From Azophilus sp965221755 (lineage in GTDB: Bacteria; Pseudomonadota; Gammaproteobacteria; Pseudomonadales; Azotimanducaceae): a stretch of 64,000 bases of DNA. This document shows positions 50,788-59,937 of this stretch, in pieces. Position numbers and translations under genes: made by a program. The notes beneath the pieces were generated by a model, which had not been told where the DNA came from, did no database searches, and saw nothing but the letters and a program-made list of their open reading frames with translations. The stretch spans positions 1,054,001 to 1,118,000 of the forward strand of contig OZ244921.1 of the NCBI GenBank assembly GCA_965221755.1, written 5' to 3'. How positions within the stretch are numbered: position 1 is the first letter of the stretch; each line of letters starts with the position of its first letter.

Positions 50788-51671
50788 TGGCCCTCGGCAA
50801 GCACCTGCTTTGAAGGGGTCTTCATGTCCCGAACCAACCCCAGAGCGGCCAGCAGCCGCAAGCCGAGCCAGCCGAGGTCGAACTGCCACCAATAGAAGCC
50901 CAGGCGCGCCGACGTGGGCTGGCGGTGGTGGTTGTTGTGCCACCCCTCGCCCATGGTCAGAAGCGCCAGCCAGCCATTGTTGCGGCTTAAGTCCGCGGTG
51001 GCGAAGCGGCGCTTGCCGAAGCGATGCGCCAACGAGTTGACCATGAAGGTGGTGTGCATCAACGCCACCGTGGAGATGACGTAGCCCCAGACGAGCATCT
51101 GCCAGCCGTTGGTGTCCGCAGCCACTAAATGCAGCGCTTCGCCCAAGGCGAACATGGCGGCTGCGTAGGCGATGGGCAGCGCCAGGTCGAAGCGGTTCAG
51201 CCAGCGCAGCTCCGGGAATCGCGCCAAGTCACGCACCCGGTGCATGGGCGTTTGGTAGTTGGCATCGCAGAGAAACCAGCCCATGTGCGACCACCAAAAG
51301 CCACGCTGCGCCGAGTGCGGATCGTCAGGGGTATCCGTGTGGGCGTGATGCGCCCGATGCTGCGCCGCCCACCAGAGCGGCCCCCGTTGGGTGGCGGAAG
51401 CCCCCAGCGCGGCGAAGACGAACTGCACCGCCCGATTGGCGCGAAACGCGCGATGGGCGAAGCAGCGGTGGTAGAAGGCGGTGATCGCGAAGAGCCTGAC
51501 CATGTAGGACAGCACGGCCACCGTGGCGGCCGTTGCGCTGATCCCTACCCAGATTGCCGCAAGGCAGGCGAAGTGCAGGCCGATGAAAGGCGTGATTCGC
51601 AGCCAAGCCACCGACTCTTCGTCGGCTTTTGGCGATGCGCCAACCAAGCGGGGCTTGGAGATGCGGTTCAT
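50778..51671 (-). CDS. Membrane fatty-acid (acyl-CoA type) desaturase
   Basis: The 297-residue protein contains the three histidine boxes of delta-9 type desaturases: HRCFAHR, HRAHHAH and HNNHH (in GWHNNHHRQ), separated by hydrophobic helices. A di-iron centre bound by these His residues inserts a cis double bond. It is the first gene of the operon and would make the olefin that the two CFA-type enzymes modify. No signal for a fused cytochrome b5 is seen. Confidence 0.92.
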   Translation of the reverse strand: MNRISKPRLVGASPKADEESVAWLRITPFIGLHFACLAAIWVGISATAATVAVLSYMVRLFAITAFYHRCFAHRAFRANRAVQFVFAALGASATQRGPLWWAAQHRAHHAHTDTPDDPHSAQRGFWWSHMGWFLCDANYQTPMHRVRDLARFPELRWLNRFDLALPIAYAAAMFALGEALHLVAADTNGWQMLVWGYVISTVALMHTTFMVNSLAHRFGKRRFATADLSRNNGWLALLTMGEGWHNNHHRQPTSARLGFYWWQFDLGWLGLRLLAALGLVRDMKTPSKQVLAEGQCA

Positions 51672-51752
51672 GCGCTCCCCGTCGGGATCAAGTTGCGGCC
51701 CATTGTGGGAAAAGCCATGTGAAATTGGCGTGAGCGGAAGCGGCGGGGCACT

Positions 51753-52877
51753 TCACCCTCCCTTCACGCGGCGCGCCTGTCGGTCGATGCAGGGCCTTGC
51801 CGCGCTGGCTCGAAGATAGGCGCTCACCTGCGCCCGCCCGCCCCGGAACTCGATGCGTCGCTGCTTGGTCTTGAGTTGATGGTCGTACATCGGATCGTAG
51901 TACCACATCAGCAGCCGCTCAATCCAGCCTTCGTGGCTGCCGTTGCGGAAGCCCGCCTTGAGCGCGTCGGCCACTTCGACGTGCCGCTGGCGGCCCAAGC
52001 GCCGCTCGATGCGGTCCAGCGCCGCTTGGTGCCGGGCGAGCAGCGCCTCCTCGGAGGCGCCGTTGGCCAAGGGTTCATCAACGTACTCGGCGCGAATGCG
52101 GGCGATGCGCGCGGGCAAGGGCGCTTCGAGCAGCACCACCGGCGCCCGCTGCATGCGGGCGTACCAGAATCGGGGCAGGGCCAAGCGCCCGATGGTGCGG
52201 CTTTCGTCCTCGACGATCAAGCGGGGGCCGCGATGCTTGAGGGCGTCGATGGCCAAGGCGTTCTCGAAGGCGATGGGCGTGGGCTGTCCGCCGTCGCGGC
52301 CGCCGAAGGCGGAGCCGCGATGCCGCGCTAGAGCCTCAAGGTCGATCGCTTCGGGCAGCTTCTCGATGACCTTGGTTTTGCCGACGCCGGTGCGGCCGGC
52401 CAACACCAGCCATTGCTTGGCTTGGACCGGCTCCGCGCCTGATGCCTTGGCGCCGGCCGATGCTTCGGCGTCGGCCGGCGCCAAGGCTGCAAACACTTCG
52501 AGACAGGCTTGGCGCAGCCGCTTGTAGCCGCCTTCGACCCGCGGCGCGCGGAAGCCGGATTCGCGCAGCCAGGACTGGGCGATGGCGGAGCGCAGCCCGC
52601 CGCGCCAGCAGTAGATCCAAGCCTCGGGCTGACGGGTGAGAAAGTCCGTCCAACTCTTGATGCGGGCGTCGCGGACCCCGCCCGCAACCAGTTCGTGGCC
52701 CCTGCGAATGGCCGCATCCCGCCCGTGGCGCTTGTGCAGGGCGCCGATCTCCGAGCGCTCATCATCGGTCAGCAGCGGCCGGTTGACGGCGCTTGGAAAG
52801 GCGCCGCGAGCGAACTCCGCCGGCGCCCGCAGGTCGATCAGGGGCACGTCGTTGGCCAGCAGTTCGGATGGGGTCAT
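51753..52877 (-). CDS. mnmH: tRNA 2-selenouridine synthase
   Basis: The 374-residue protein has a rhodanese domain (VPLIDLRAPAEFARGAFPSA; catalytic Cys in WIYCWRGGLRS near residue 90) followed by a P-loop domain (LVLAGRTGVGKTKVI near 160). This is the SelU/MnmH architecture. It geranylates 2-thiouridine at the tRNA wobble position and exchanges it for selenium from selenophosphate. No selenophosphate synthase lies in the window. It stands alone between the lipid operon and the Sel1 lipoprotein gene. Confidence 0.92.
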   Translation of the reverse strand: MTPSELLANDVPLIDLRAPAEFARGAFPSAVNRPLLTDDERSEIGALHKRHGRDAAIRRGHELVAGGVRDARIKSWTDFLTRQPEAWIYCWRGGLRSAIAQSWLRESGFRAPRVEGGYKRLRQACLEVFAALAPADAEASAGAKASGAEPVQAKQWLVLAGRTGVGKTKVIEKLPEAIDLEALARHRGSAFGGRDGGQPTPIAFENALAIDALKHRGPRLIVEDESRTIGRLALPRFWYARMQRAPVVLLEAPLPARIARIRAEYVDEPLANGASEEALLARHQAALDRIERRLGRQRHVEVADALKAGFRNGSHEGWIERLLMWYYDPMYDHQLKTKQRRIEFRGGRAQVSAYLRASAARPCIDRQARRVKGG

Positions 52878-52904
52878 GGGTCGATTGGGCGCGTCAGCCG
52901 AGCG

Positions 52905-54548
52905 CTAGGGCACCATCTCCATGACCGGCTTGCCGTTCAGGAAGAGATCGAGATGCTGCCGCAGGATGTCAAGCACGTCGTGCCGGTCGGCTTGGATGGC
53001 TTCCTGCACGGCCATTTCCTGCAGGCGCACCGCTTCCCGGAAGTTGCCGGTGGCGGCGTAGGTGGCCGCCCAGGTGTCCAGGTACTCAGGCTGCGAACGG
53101 GCTTGGTCGTTGCCCTCCATCATCCTGGTCATGATGCGATTGGCGAAGCGCCCGCGGCGCAGGCGCGTAAGGTCCGACACGGCCAGCGTCCAAGCCACCT
53201 CGTTGACGATTTGGGCGTTGTCCTCGCCCGCCTTCGCGGCGTCCCGGTACCATCGTTGCGCGATGCGCAGGTTCTGCTTGGTGGCAACGCCGCGGGCGTG
53301 CAGATTGCCGAGCATCAGCATGGCCTCCGGGTTGGCCGTCTCCTCGACCGTCTCCTCAAGCCAAGCCACTGTGCGGGAATCCGCGGCGGCGCGCTCGCGC
53401 ATCAGGTAGCGGGCGTAGCTCAGCCTGGCCGCTTCGTTGTTGAGCGCGGCGGCGCGGACGAAGTGGTCCTCAGCCTGCTTGCGGTCCTTCGCCACCTTGT
53501 TGCCCGCGTAGTGCAGGTGGGCGAGGTGCAGCAGGGCGTCGCTGTTGTCGAGTTCGGCGGCCTGCTTAAGGAGCGGGATCGCCGTTTCCGCATTGTCGCC
53601 GCCAAAGGCGCCGCTCAGATAGAGCGCGCCGAGCGCGTACATGGCCTCCGAGGAGCCAAGTGCGATGGCCTGCAGATAGTTGTCCAGCGATTCGTTGAGC
53701 GCCGCCTGCCGCTCGTCCCCCGGGTCAGCCTGATTGGCTCGAATCCAGTGAATGCGGGCCAGGATGTTGTTGGCGATGACGTTGTCAAAGCGCGCTCCGG
53801 CCTGCAGCCAGCCGATGGCGTCCTCCGTTCGGCTGCGGCCGATCAGCAGCGCGCCCACCGCCGTCTGCGCCGCCGGGTCGCCTTGGCGGGCCAGCAATCC
53901 CATCAGCGCCAAGGGTGAAAACGCAGCGTCGCCCGACGCTTCCGCAAATCCGTGCTCGGCGGCCCGGTAAACGCCATTCAAAGTGAAGTGCAGGGCCCGC
54001 AGGGGACCTTGTTCGGGCCGGCCCTGCACTATCATCAGCAGCGGCGCCGCTTCCGTGGACTGGTAGATCGCGCCTACTGGCGAGAGGCCTTCCGAGCGCA
54101 GGAAAATCTGCGCCTCGACCGGCGTCACGGCCCTGAAGGGGGCACCAACGGCGCCCGTTGCGCCCGCCGACATGGACGCCTTGACCGCATCCGCCCAAGC
54201 GCCGTGGCCGCTGGCCGTCTCCGCCGCATCCACGTGGTCGTAGAATCGCCGCAGCATGTGGTGGCCGACCAGGCTGCCGGGATTCAGATCGAGGATGGCG
54301 CTGCCGATGGCGCCGAGCTTGAGCGGCTCGTACTCCGCGAGCTTGACGGCTTCGCTTTCGAGCTCGATCAGCCGATCCATGCGTTTGGGCAGGTCGTCGC
54401 CAGCCAGGAACCCAGCCCGCAGTTGGGTGGCCGCAAAGGGTTGGGAGGCGTCGTCCGGGGCAGTGCCCGCCGCGTTGGGGGGCGCCGATTGGCATCCGCA
54501 CAGCAGCGCCAGCAGGCAAAGCGTCAGTTTGAGGGCAGGGGAAGGCAT
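52905..54548 (-). CDS. Sel1/TPR-repeat lipoprotein
   Basis: The 547-residue protein starts with a lipoprotein signal ending LLALLCGC. The second half contains Sel1-like or TPR helices (EAMYALGALYLSGAFGGDNA, DALLHLAHLHYAGNKVAKDR, EAMLMLGNLHARGVATKQNL) from about residue 280. Such repeats mediate protein contacts. The N-terminal half has no recognised domain. It precedes mnmH on the same strand with a 27-base gap, but no functional link is evident. Confidence 0.8.
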   Translation of the reverse strand: MPSPALKLTLCLLALLCGCQSAPPNAAGTAPDDASQPFAATQLRAGFLAGDDLPKRMDRLIELESEAVKLAEYEPLKLGAIGSAILDLNPGSLVGHHMLRRFYDHVDAAETASGHGAWADAVKASMSAGATGAVGAPFRAVTPVEAQIFLRSEGLSPVGAIYQSTEAAPLLMIVQGRPEQGPLRALHFTLNGVYRAAEHGFAEASGDAAFSPLALMGLLARQGDPAAQTAVGALLIGRSRTEDAIGWLQAGARFDNVIANNILARIHWIRANQADPGDERQAALNESLDNYLQAIALGSSEAMYALGALYLSGAFGGDNAETAIPLLKQAAELDNSDALLHLAHLHYAGNKVAKDRKQAEDHFVRAAALNNEAARLSYARYLMRERAAADSRTVAWLEETVEETANPEAMLMLGNLHARGVATKQNLRIAQRWYRDAAKAGEDNAQIVNEVAWTLAVSDLTRLRRGRFANRIMTRMMEGNDQARSQPEYLDTWAATYAATGNFREAVRLQEMAVQEAIQADRHDVLDILRQHLDLFLNGKPVMEMVP

Positions 54549-54579
54549 CGTTTCCCTTTATAGCACCCTTTTTTGATTT

Positions 54580-54688
54580 CGCGCACCCGCTTTGCGGGTG
54601 CGGCTGCGCGGGCTTAAGAAACATTTCGGAACCTGACCCCACGCGACAGGCGAACCTTGGCCCCCGGCCAAGGTTCGCCTGTCGCGCC
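54580..54688 (+). repeat. Dispersed mosaic repeat, copy 6
   Basis: A GCGCACCCGC-TTT-GCGGGTGCG hairpin is followed by a TGCGCGGGCTTAAGAAACAT module. The inverted repeat AGGCGAACCTTGGCC-N5-GGCCAAGGTTCGCCT completes the copy. The region separates the Sel1 lipoprotein and msrA genes. Confidence 0.8.
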
Positions 54689-54742
54689 GACGCCCACTCT
54701 TATATGATGCCGCTGTTTGGTCCGCATAAAGGAGGATGGCCG

Positions 54743-55384
54743 ATGGCTTTTCAATTCAAGCTGCGCCTGCCGACGGCCGAGCGGGCGCTGCCGGGCCGCG
54801 CCGGGGCAATGCCGGTGCCTGCCGCGCACTTCGTTAATGGCCGTCCGCTGGTCGGCCCTTACCCGGACGGCCTGCGCCAAGCCGTTTTTGGCATGGGCTG
54901 CTTTTGGGGGGCGGAGCGCTTGTTCTGGCAAACCAAGGGGGTGTTCGCCACCGCCGTCGGCTACGCTGGCGGATTCACCCCCAATCCGACCTATGAGGAG
55001 GTCTGCTCGGGGCTGACCGGACATGCCGAGGTAGTGCTGGTGGTCCACGATCCGCAGCAGGTGGGCCTTGAGGAACTGCTGCGGGTGTTTTGGGAGGGCC
55101 ACGACCCCACCCAAGGCATGCGCCAGGGCAACGACGTCGGCACCCAGTACCGGTCGGCCATCTACTTGGACCGTGGCCTGGAGGACGCCTTGGCTTCCCG
55201 CGACCGCTATCAGGAGGCGCTGACGGCCGTGGGCTACGGCGCCATCACCACGGAGATCAAGGCCGCCCCGCCGTTCTACTACGCCGAAGCCGATCATCAG
55301 CAGTACTTGGCCAAAGTGCCCAACGGCTACTGCGGCCTCGGCGGCACCGGCGTCGCCTGCTTCGGGGTGGCCGCCGGCGGGTGA
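54743..55384 (+). CDS. msrA: Peptide-methionine (S)-S-oxide reductase MsrA
   Basis: The 213-residue protein has the catalytic GMGCFWGAERLFW near residue 55, with the active-site Cys in GCFWG, and HDPTQGMRQGNDVGTQYRSAIY near residue 130. It reduces methionine-S-sulfoxide in proteins. The ATG at 54743 follows GGAGGATGGCCG closely and gives the correct N-terminus. C-terminal Cys residues (YCGLGGTGVACFG) probably resolve the disulfide. A YegD-like chaperone gene follows after 3 bases, and the pair may handle oxidised proteins. Confidence 0.95.
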   Translation: MAFQFKLRLPTAERALPGRAGAMPVPAAHFVNGRPLVGPYPDGLRQAVFGMGCFWGAERLFWQTKGVFATAVGYAGGFTPNPTYEEVCSGLTGHAEVVLVVHDPQQVGLEELLRVFWEGHDPTQGMRQGNDVGTQYRSAIYLDRGLEDALASRDRYQEALTAVGYGAITTEIKAAPPFYYAEADHQQYLAKVPNGYCGLGGTGVACFGVAAGG

Positions 55385-55387
55385 GCG

Positions 55388-56776
55388 ATGCGGCTCGGCG
55401 TTGGGATCGATTTCGGCACGACCAACTCCGCCGCCGCCATTTTTGACGGGGAGCGGCTTGAGTTCGTCGGCCTTGAGGCAGGGACGCCGATCATGCCGTC
55501 GGCCACCTACATCGACCGCGCCTTGCAAGCCTGCGTCGGCCAGCAGGCCATTGACCGGCACTTGGCCGACAACGCCGGCCGCACCGTCGAGTTCATTGCC
55601 GAGGTCATCGGCTCGGAGTCCGAATTCGTCCGGCATGGCGATTCGGAAAACCCAGCGCCCGTCGAGACGGCGACCAAGGCGATCCACGGTCAGCCGCTGA
55701 TCGACAGCGGCCTGCAGGGGCGGCTGTTCCGCGGCATCAAGCGGCTGTTGGGCGACGAACGGACCCGGCGGCTGATGGTGTTCGATCATCCGTTCCGGGT
55801 GGTCGCGCTGATCACCCCGATCCTGCTGCACATCCGCAAACGCATCGTCGATGCCGGCGTCGGCAACTGCGCCCGCGCCCATGTCGGTCATCCGGTCAAC
55901 TTCGAGGGACGCGAACCGCACCGCAACCGCACGGCCCTGGCCCGCTTGGGCGAAGCCTGCCGCCATGCGGGCATCCGCGATGCGCGTCCCTATGCCGAAC
56001 CGGTCGCTGCCGCAGCGCGCCACCTGCACGGCCAGCCGGGGGTCGATGGTGAGTGCCTGCTGACCGTGGACTTCGGCGGCGGCACCTTGGACTTCTGCGT
56101 GCTGCGCCGGCGCGGCGCGCGCTTTGACGTAGCCACCACCCACGGCATCGCTCTAGGCGGCGACCGCATCGACCAGTTGCTGTTCCGGGAACTGCTCTTC
56201 CCCCTGCTCGGCAAGGGCGAGGTGTGGCGTCGCCAGGGCATGAGCCGCGACATCGAGACCCGTTTCCCCTTCGAGGACTACGAGCAATTGCTGCTCAATT
56301 GGACCATCGGCCACACGCTCAACCAGAACCGGTACACCACCGCGGTGATGGACTGCATCGCCCAAGGCGGACCCGGCGGGCGCAAGTTCGGGCGCCTGCA
56401 CGAACTGATCCGGCGCAACCTCGGCTATCTCGTGTTCCAGTCCATCAAGGCCTTCAAGGCGGAGCTTTCGACGATGCCGAAGGCGGTGCTGGACATTCCT
56501 GAGATTGACGTCCGGGTGGAGCTGGCCCGCCCGCGGTTTGAAGCGCTCATCGCCAAGCCGCTGGCGGCCTTCGCCGCCGCCCTTGATGAAACCTTGGTTC
56601 GGGCGGGCATCGCCGCCGCCGATGTGGACGTCGTGCTGCGCACTGGGGGCTCCAACCTGATCCCGGCCGTGCGGCGCATCCTGGATGAGCGCTTCCCCCG
56701 GCGGATCGTGGAGCAGGATCCCTTCACGAGCGTCGCCGCCGGGTTGGCCATCGCGGACTATTGCTCAGCGGGCTAG
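55388..56776 (+). CDS. yegD: Hsp70-family protein, YegD type
   Basis: The 462-residue protein starts MRLGVGIDFGTTNSAAAIFD, the Hsp70/actin ATPase phosphate loop, and has VDFGGGTLDFCVLR near residue 225 and LRTGGSNLIPAVRRILDERF near 420. It lacks the C-terminal substrate-binding domain of DnaK. This short form matches E. coli YegD, an Hsp70 relative of unclear role. It follows msrA by 3 bases, a link that could mean repair and refolding of oxidised proteins. Its stop overlaps that of the convergent Nudix gene by 4 bases. Confidence 0.9.
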   Translation: MRLGVGIDFGTTNSAAAIFDGERLEFVGLEAGTPIMPSATYIDRALQACVGQQAIDRHLADNAGRTVEFIAEVIGSESEFVRHGDSENPAPVETATKAIHGQPLIDSGLQGRLFRGIKRLLGDERTRRLMVFDHPFRVVALITPILLHIRKRIVDAGVGNCARAHVGHPVNFEGREPHRNRTALARLGEACRHAGIRDARPYAEPVAAAARHLHGQPGVDGECLLTVDFGGGTLDFCVLRRRGARFDVATTHGIALGGDRIDQLLFRELLFPLLGKGEVWRRQGMSRDIETRFPFEDYEQLLLNWTIGHTLNQNRYTTAVMDCIAQGGPGGRKFGRLHELIRRNLGYLVFQSIKAFKAELSTMPKAVLDIPEIDVRVELARPRFEALIAKPLAAFAAALDETLVRAGIAAADVDVVLRTGGSNLIPAVRRILDERFPRRIVEQDPFTSVAAGLAIADYCSAG

Positions 56777-57381
56777 CTGGCCTCCGCCGGCGGTGGCCAA
56801 TCGGGGTTCAGGGTCAGAAAGAAGTCCTTGAGCATGCGGTAGGTCAATCCCCAGACGAAGTGCCCCCCGGTGAGCCGGTAGCCGTTGAACACCGTGGGCT
56901 TGCCGGCGATGGCCAGGGTTTCGGTGTCGTGCAAGCCATTGGCCGCCAATGCGTCGAGCGGCGCCCAGACCACTTCCGCCACCTCGTGGTTCAGGCTCAG
57001 GGGCGGGTCGCCTTCCAAGATGAAGACATGGGGCGCGATCAGCATGTCCATGCGCGGGCCGCGTGGCGCGGCATGGTGGTGGTCGAGGGCGCCGAGATAG
57101 TCGCTGGCGGCCAAGTCGAGGCCGATTTCCTCGAGGGTCTCGCGAATCGACGCCGCCTTGAGGTCGGCGTCGGCGCCCTCCCGGTGCCCGCCGGGGAAGG
57201 CCATCTGGCCGGACCAGGGATCGTCCGCCTGCTCCGCCCGCTTGATGAACAGGATTTCGGTTTGGCCCCCGCGCTCCCGCAGGATGACCGCCACCGCCGC
57301 CTGCCGGGTATGGCGTCCGGGGGTGACGGTTGCGCCTTGATGGCCGGCGAGCCGCCGACGGATGCTGGGCAGATCAATCAC
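56773..57381 (-). CDS. nudL: Nudix hydrolase, CoA pyrophosphatase (NudL) type
   Basis: The 202-residue protein has the Nudix box G-x5-E-x7-REx2EE-x-G in GGHREGADADLKAASIRETL followed by EEIGL, preceded by the FIKRAEQADDPWSGQMAFPGG segment characteristic of the CoA-diphosphatase branch. It hydrolyses CoA to phosphopantetheine and adenosine 3',5'-bisphosphate. Single gene, divergent from the hotdog gene. Confidence 0.9.
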   Translation of the reverse strand: MIDLPSIRRRLAGHQGATVTPGRHTRQAAVAVILRERGGQTEILFIKRAEQADDPWSGQMAFPGGHREGADADLKAASIRETLEEIGLDLAASDYLGALDHHHAAPRGPRMDMLIAPHVFILEGDPPLSLNHEVAEVVWAPLDALAANGLHDTETLAIAGKPTVFNGYRLTGGHFVWGLTYRMLKDFFLTLNPDWPPPAEAS

Positions 57382-57494
57382 GGGAGCGGGATGTTAACCT
57401 AACGGGGCAAGGCCCGGACCGGCAGGATGGCGTTGGCCGGGCGCAGACACGGTCCATCGACGGCCGCATCCCGCGATCAGGAAGAACGCCCCAA

Positions 57495-57911
57495 TTGCCC
57501 AAGCAACCGTCCGCACACCGAGTTCGCCAAGGCCGCCACTGTTTTGTTTGCGGCCCCGACAACCCCATCGGCCTCAAGGTCCGCTTCCGCTTGGAGGATG
57601 ATCTTTGCTTGGCGGAATTCACCCCGGATGAACGGCACGCCGGCTACGGCAACGTCACCCATGGCGGCATCGTCTTCGGCCTGCTCGATGACGTCATGGC
57701 CAACTGGCTGTGGCTGCGGGGCATCGTCGGCTTCACCGCCAAGGCGGACATCCGCTACCGAGCGCAGTTGCCGATCGGCGTGGCGGTGCGCTTGGAGGGC
57801 CGTTGCCTGAAGCGCAAGGGGCGCCTGGCGCAAATGGAGGGACGGACCATCCGCCAGGACAGCGGCGCCTTGGTTGCGCAAGCCACGGCGAGCTTCATGA
57901 TTGCCCCTTAG
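57495..57911 (+). CDS. PaaI-like hotdog thioesterase
   Basis: The region around HCFVCGPDNPIGLKVRF, followed by GYGNVTHGGIVFGLLDDVMA, is the hotdog signature of PaaI/YbgC-type thioesterases, where the HGG loop positions the catalytic residues. About 138 residues are coded if TTG at 57495 is the start. The start is uncertain, as the frame is open back to 57330 without another good candidate. It probably cleaves acyl-CoA thioesters. Confidence 0.8.
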   Translation: MPKQPSAHRVRQGRHCFVCGPDNPIGLKVRFRLEDDLCLAEFTPDERHAGYGNVTHGGIVFGLLDDVMANWLWLRGIVGFTAKADIRYRAQLPIGVAVRLEGRCLKRKGRLAQMEGRTIRQDSGALVAQATASFMIAP

Positions 57912-57968
57912 CGAGGGCTAAGGGCTGGGAGTTTCCTGGTGGCCGTGGTCATGGGTCGCTAGACGGGC

Positions 57969-57984
57969 CGCAAAGCGCTTTGCG
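57969..57984. repeat. 16-bp perfect palindrome
   Basis: CGCAAAGCGCTTTGCG lies in the 227-base gap after the hotdog gene. It could be a binding site or a terminator stem, but no T-run follows on the plus strand. Confidence 0.4.
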
Positions 57985-58138
57985 TGGCGAATGTCGCACA
58001 TCGGATCGCGCAAATCGCTCAAGTTTTGCCGGGAGGTTGGATGGCGGCTCTTGGGGAAATTGCCGGCAGATTTGGGTGGTTCGAGTTGCTACGGTGGGCA
58101 TCCGTTTTACTCAGGCCCTCTGCTGGGCGTGTGCTACC

Positions 58139-58465
58139 ATGAATGACATGACGAAGGATGCGTGGATCATCATCAGCACGGGCGTCGCTAACGCACTGGT
58201 CTCGGCAGGGTTGGTGATCTCCTTGTTTTTGTGGCTGCGGGCGGAGTTGCACGCGGACATTGCCGATCTCCGGGGCGACATGGTCGAGATGCGCACGGAA
58301 GTGCGCACTGACATGGTTGAGATGCGCACGGAATTTCGTGCCGAATTGGCGGCGATGCGCACCGACATCGACAACATCAAGGAGCGGCTGATCCGCTTGG
58401 AGGTCATCGTCGAGCGGGCCCATCCGCCGCTAATCACTACGGAGCCGCCCCCGGTGCCGAGCTGA
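58139..58465 (+). CDS. Small single-helix coiled-coil membrane protein
   Basis: The 108-residue protein starts MNDMTKDAWIIISTGVANAL, with one hydrophobic segment (IISTGVANALVSAGLVISLF) near the N-terminus. Charged heptads follow (DMVEMRTEVRT repeated as DMVEMRTEFRA, then RTDIDNIKERLIRLEVIV). It should anchor in the inner membrane with a coiled coil in the cytoplasm. The DNA carries a tandem duplication of about 33 bases behind the repeated heptads. No family assigned; DUF1640-like architecture is only a superficial match. Confidence 0.55.
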   Translation: MNDMTKDAWIIISTGVANALVSAGLVISLFLWLRAELHADIADLRGDMVEMRTEVRTDMVEMRTEFRAELAAMRTDIDNIKERLIRLEVIVERAHPPLITTEPPPVPS

Positions 58466-58487
58466 GGCCAGCAGTGCGCGGCGAACC

Positions 58488-59798
58488 ATGAGCGACCACA
58501 AAAGCCCCGCGTCCATCGGCTTCGACACCCTTGCCCTGCACGCCGGGCAGGCGCCGGATCCGGCCACTGGGGCGCGGGCGACGCCGATCTACCAGTCCGC
58601 CTCCTTCGTGTTTCCGGATGCGGACTTTGCCGCCGGGCTGTTCAACATCGAACGGGCTGGCCACGTCTATTCGCGCCTGTCCAACCCGACCAACGCGGTG
58701 CTTGAGGAGCGCATTGCGGCGCTCGACGGCGGCGTGGGTGCCATCGCCACCGCCAGCGGGCAAGCCGCCATGCATCTCGCGGTGGCGACCATCTGCTCGG
58801 CGGGCGACCACATCGTCTCCAGCCGATCGCTGTACGGCGGCACCCACAACCTGCTTGAATACACCTTGCCGCGCTTCGGCATCGAAACCACCTTCGTGGA
58901 TCCGCGGGATCCCGCCGCCTTTGCCGCCGCCATTCGGCCGGACACCCGGCTGGTGTTCGGCGAGATACTCGGCAACCCGGGCCTTGAAGTGCTCAATGTG
59001 CCGGCGGTGGCCGAGGCGGCCCACCGGCACGGCCTGCCGCTGCTGGTTGACGCCACCTTCGCCACGCCCTATCTATGCCAGCCCATTCGGCTGGGCGCCG
59101 ATCTGGTCATGCACTCGGCCACCAAGTTCCTCAGCGGCCACGGGGTGGTGATTGGCGGCCTGCTCGTCGATGGCGGCGCCTTCGATTGGGAGGGCGGCCC
59201 GTTTCCCACCATCAACGACCCCTACGTCGGGTTTCACGATCTGGTGTTTGGCGAGGAGTTCGGCCCGGCGGCCTTCATCACCCGGGCCCGCAAGGAGGGC
59301 ATTCGCGACTTCGGCGCCTGCATGGCGCCAATGACCGCCTTCCAGATCCTGCAGGGGCTGGAGACCTTGCCGCTGCGCATGGCGCGGCACGTGTCCAATG
59401 CCTTGCGCGTGGCGGAGTTTCTGGCTGGCCATCCGTTGGTGGAGTCAGTCAGCCACCCGGGGCTGCCGGACCATCCGGACCATGCGCTGGCCCTGGAACT
59501 GCTGCCCAAGGGCGCCGGAGCGGTGTTCGGCTTCAGCGTGGCCGGTGGCCGGGAAGCGGGCCGGGCCCTGATTGAATCGCTTGACCTCTTCTCCCACTTG
59601 GCCAACGTCGGCGACGCCAAGTCCCTGGTCATCCATCCGGCCAGCACCACCCATCACCGCATGGATGCCAAGGCGCTGCGGGCGGCCGGCATCGGCGAGG
59701 GGCTGATCCGCCTGTCGATCGGCCTTGAGGACGCCGACGACTTGGTATCCGACTTGAGCCGCGCCCTGAAGCGGGTCGGCAGGAGGCGGTCTCGGTGA
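58488..59798 (+). CDS. metY: O-acetylhomoserine aminocarboxypropyltransferase/sulfhydrylase
   Basis: The 436-residue protein has the Cys/Met-metabolism PLP fold: ALHAGQAPDPATGARATPIY, YSRLSNPTNAVLEERIAALD, TASGQAAMHL, and the PLP-binding Lys in MHSATKFLSGHGVVIGG near residue 210. The length and EGG insertion (DWEGGPFPTIN) point to the OAH sulfhydrylase group. It makes homocysteine from O-acetylhomoserine and sulfide. The gene begins 22 bases after the small membrane protein and is the only methionine gene in view. Confidence 0.93.
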   Translation: MSDHKSPASIGFDTLALHAGQAPDPATGARATPIYQSASFVFPDADFAAGLFNIERAGHVYSRLSNPTNAVLEERIAALDGGVGAIATASGQAAMHLAVATICSAGDHIVSSRSLYGGTHNLLEYTLPRFGIETTFVDPRDPAAFAAAIRPDTRLVFGEILGNPGLEVLNVPAVAEAAHRHGLPLLVDATFATPYLCQPIRLGADLVMHSATKFLSGHGVVIGGLLVDGGAFDWEGGPFPTINDPYVGFHDLVFGEEFGPAAFITRARKEGIRDFGACMAPMTAFQILQGLETLPLRMARHVSNALRVAEFLAGHPLVESVSHPGLPDHPDHALALELLPKGAGAVFGFSVAGGREAGRALIESLDLFSHLANVGDAKSLVIHPASTTHHRMDAKALRAAGIGEGLIRLSIGLEDADDLVSDLSRALKRVGRRRSR

Positions 59799-59937
59799 GG
59801 CTCAACCCGCATGTCCCGCCGAGGGCCGCGATGATGCGCGGCCAGCGCAGGTCGCTGTTTGCGGCATTGCCCATGCCCTGCTTCAACGCATTGGGCAACC
59901 ATGCCTTTTGAACCTTCGACAAGCGGCGCGGCGAGCC

